From the NCBI GenBank assembly GCA_029933895.1, contig JAOZNG010000077.1:1-6080 (forward strand): 6,080 nucleotides of DNA. The letters are read 5' to 3'. A model generated the notes under the pieces. The model was given only the letters and a program-made list of their open reading frames with translations. It did no database searches and had not been told where the DNA came from. Below, piece by piece: positions 5,819-6,080 of the stretch (its first letter is position 1; each line of letters starts with the position of its first letter). The translations under genes and the position numbers were made by a program. This DNA comes from an archaeon. Lineage in GTDB: Archaea; Altiarchaeota; Altiarchaeia; IMC4; QMZM01.

Positions 5819-6080
5819 ATGCCGGTCAAGGCTGCTATGGTAGAGATCGTAGGTCACGTGGATGAGGTTATAAATCAACTGGATGAGGGACAGATAGAGA
5901 ATATGGTCGAAGTAATCCAGAATGCAAGCAGGATATTCCTTATGGGCGCCGGCCGCTCCGGTCTGGCTGCAAGGGCATTCGCTATGCGGCTAGTCCAGCT
6001 TGGCTTGACTGCTTATGTCATAGGTGAGAGCGTCACGCCGGGAATGAGGGATGATGATGTTCTCATAGCAGTCTCTGGTA
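5819..6080 (+). CDS. hxlB: 6-phospho-3-hexuloisomerase (SIS domain), N-terminal part
   Basis: The frame is open from ATG at 5819 to the right edge (87 complete codons); the C-terminal half is outside the window. After a helical start (1-35) comes the first SIS strand and phosphate-binding loop IFLMGAGRSG (39-48). Next are FAMRLVQLG (54-62), YVIGESVTP (66-74) and the strand DVLIAVSG (80-87). The set GRSG, FAMRL, GE(S/T)xTP is the pattern I know from archaeal PHI enzymes such as M. jannaschii MJ1247. The enzyme interconverts 3-hexulose 6-phosphate and fructose 6-phosphate. With hexulose-phosphate synthase it runs the ribulose monophosphate route, which many archaea use in reverse to make ribulose 5-phosphate and which releases formaldehyde. 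The gene is divergent from the aldolase. A later start at Met7 is possible; no good ribosome-binding site precedes either. Confidence 0.85.
   Translation, partial: MPVKAAMVEIVGHVDEVINQLDEGQIENMVEVIQNASRIFLMGAGRSGLAARAFAMRLVQLGLTAYVIGESVTPGMRDDDVLIAVSG

Noticed and set aside
1..6080. Search for CRISPR arrays, tRNA or rRNA genes, transposases, long direct or inverted repeats
   Set aside because: None seen by eye; the window is almost fully occupied by coding sequence.

Overview
The window looks archaeal. Two genes have mainly archaeal relatives: the DUF434/DUF5616 protein and the archaeal-type 6-phospho-3-hexuloisomerase. The secretion-type membrane proteins resemble the split FlaJ/TadC proteins of archaea. 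AT-rich TATA-like boxes lie just upstream of several starts, and most first genes have no Shine-Dalgarno sequence, which fits leaderless transcripts. Arg is often AGA/AGG and Ile often ATA. I cannot place it below 'archaeon, probably euryarchaeal or related, anaerobic metabolism'. Coding density is very high: no gap exceeds about 65 bases and no RNA gene, mobile element or CRISPR array is visible.

Layout: (1) Positions 3346 down to 1, minus strand, hold a probable four-gene transcription unit: a LeuA/CimA-family synthase (best guess citramalate synthase), a DUF434/DUF5616 protein with a PIN/NYN-like nuclease core, and two tandem T2SSF (TadC/FlaJ-like) membrane proteins. The second membrane protein runs off the left edge. 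Gaps are 9, 20 and 1 bases. (2) Positions 3405-4100, plus strand, hold an unrecognised lysine-rich coiled-coil protein with a winged-helix-like C terminus. It is divergent from the synthase across a 58-base promoter region and convergent, 2 bases stop to stop, with the next gene. (3) Positions 5753 down to 4103, minus strand, hold a class II aldolase followed by and overlapping mtnA. (4) From 5819, plus strand, is the start of hxlB, divergent from the aldolase.

The clearest functional story is in (3). An MtnA-type isomerase (Cys169/Asp249, spaced as in B. subtilis MtnA) overlaps a class II aldolase. The aldolase has the FucA-type catalytic Glu (E98) at the position where MtnB dehydratases carry Cys. 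This pairing predicts a 5'-deoxyadenosine and/or methylthioadenosine salvage route that ends in DHAP plus lactaldehyde or methylthioacetaldehyde (the 'DHAP shunt'), not the oxygen-dependent methionine salvage pathway. The neighbouring hxlB belongs to archaeal ribulose monophosphate/pentose metabolism, so this end of the window is concerned with sugar phosphates. The less understood parts are the DUF434 PIN-like protein, the coiled-coil/winged-helix protein, and a TadC pair with no ATPase in view.
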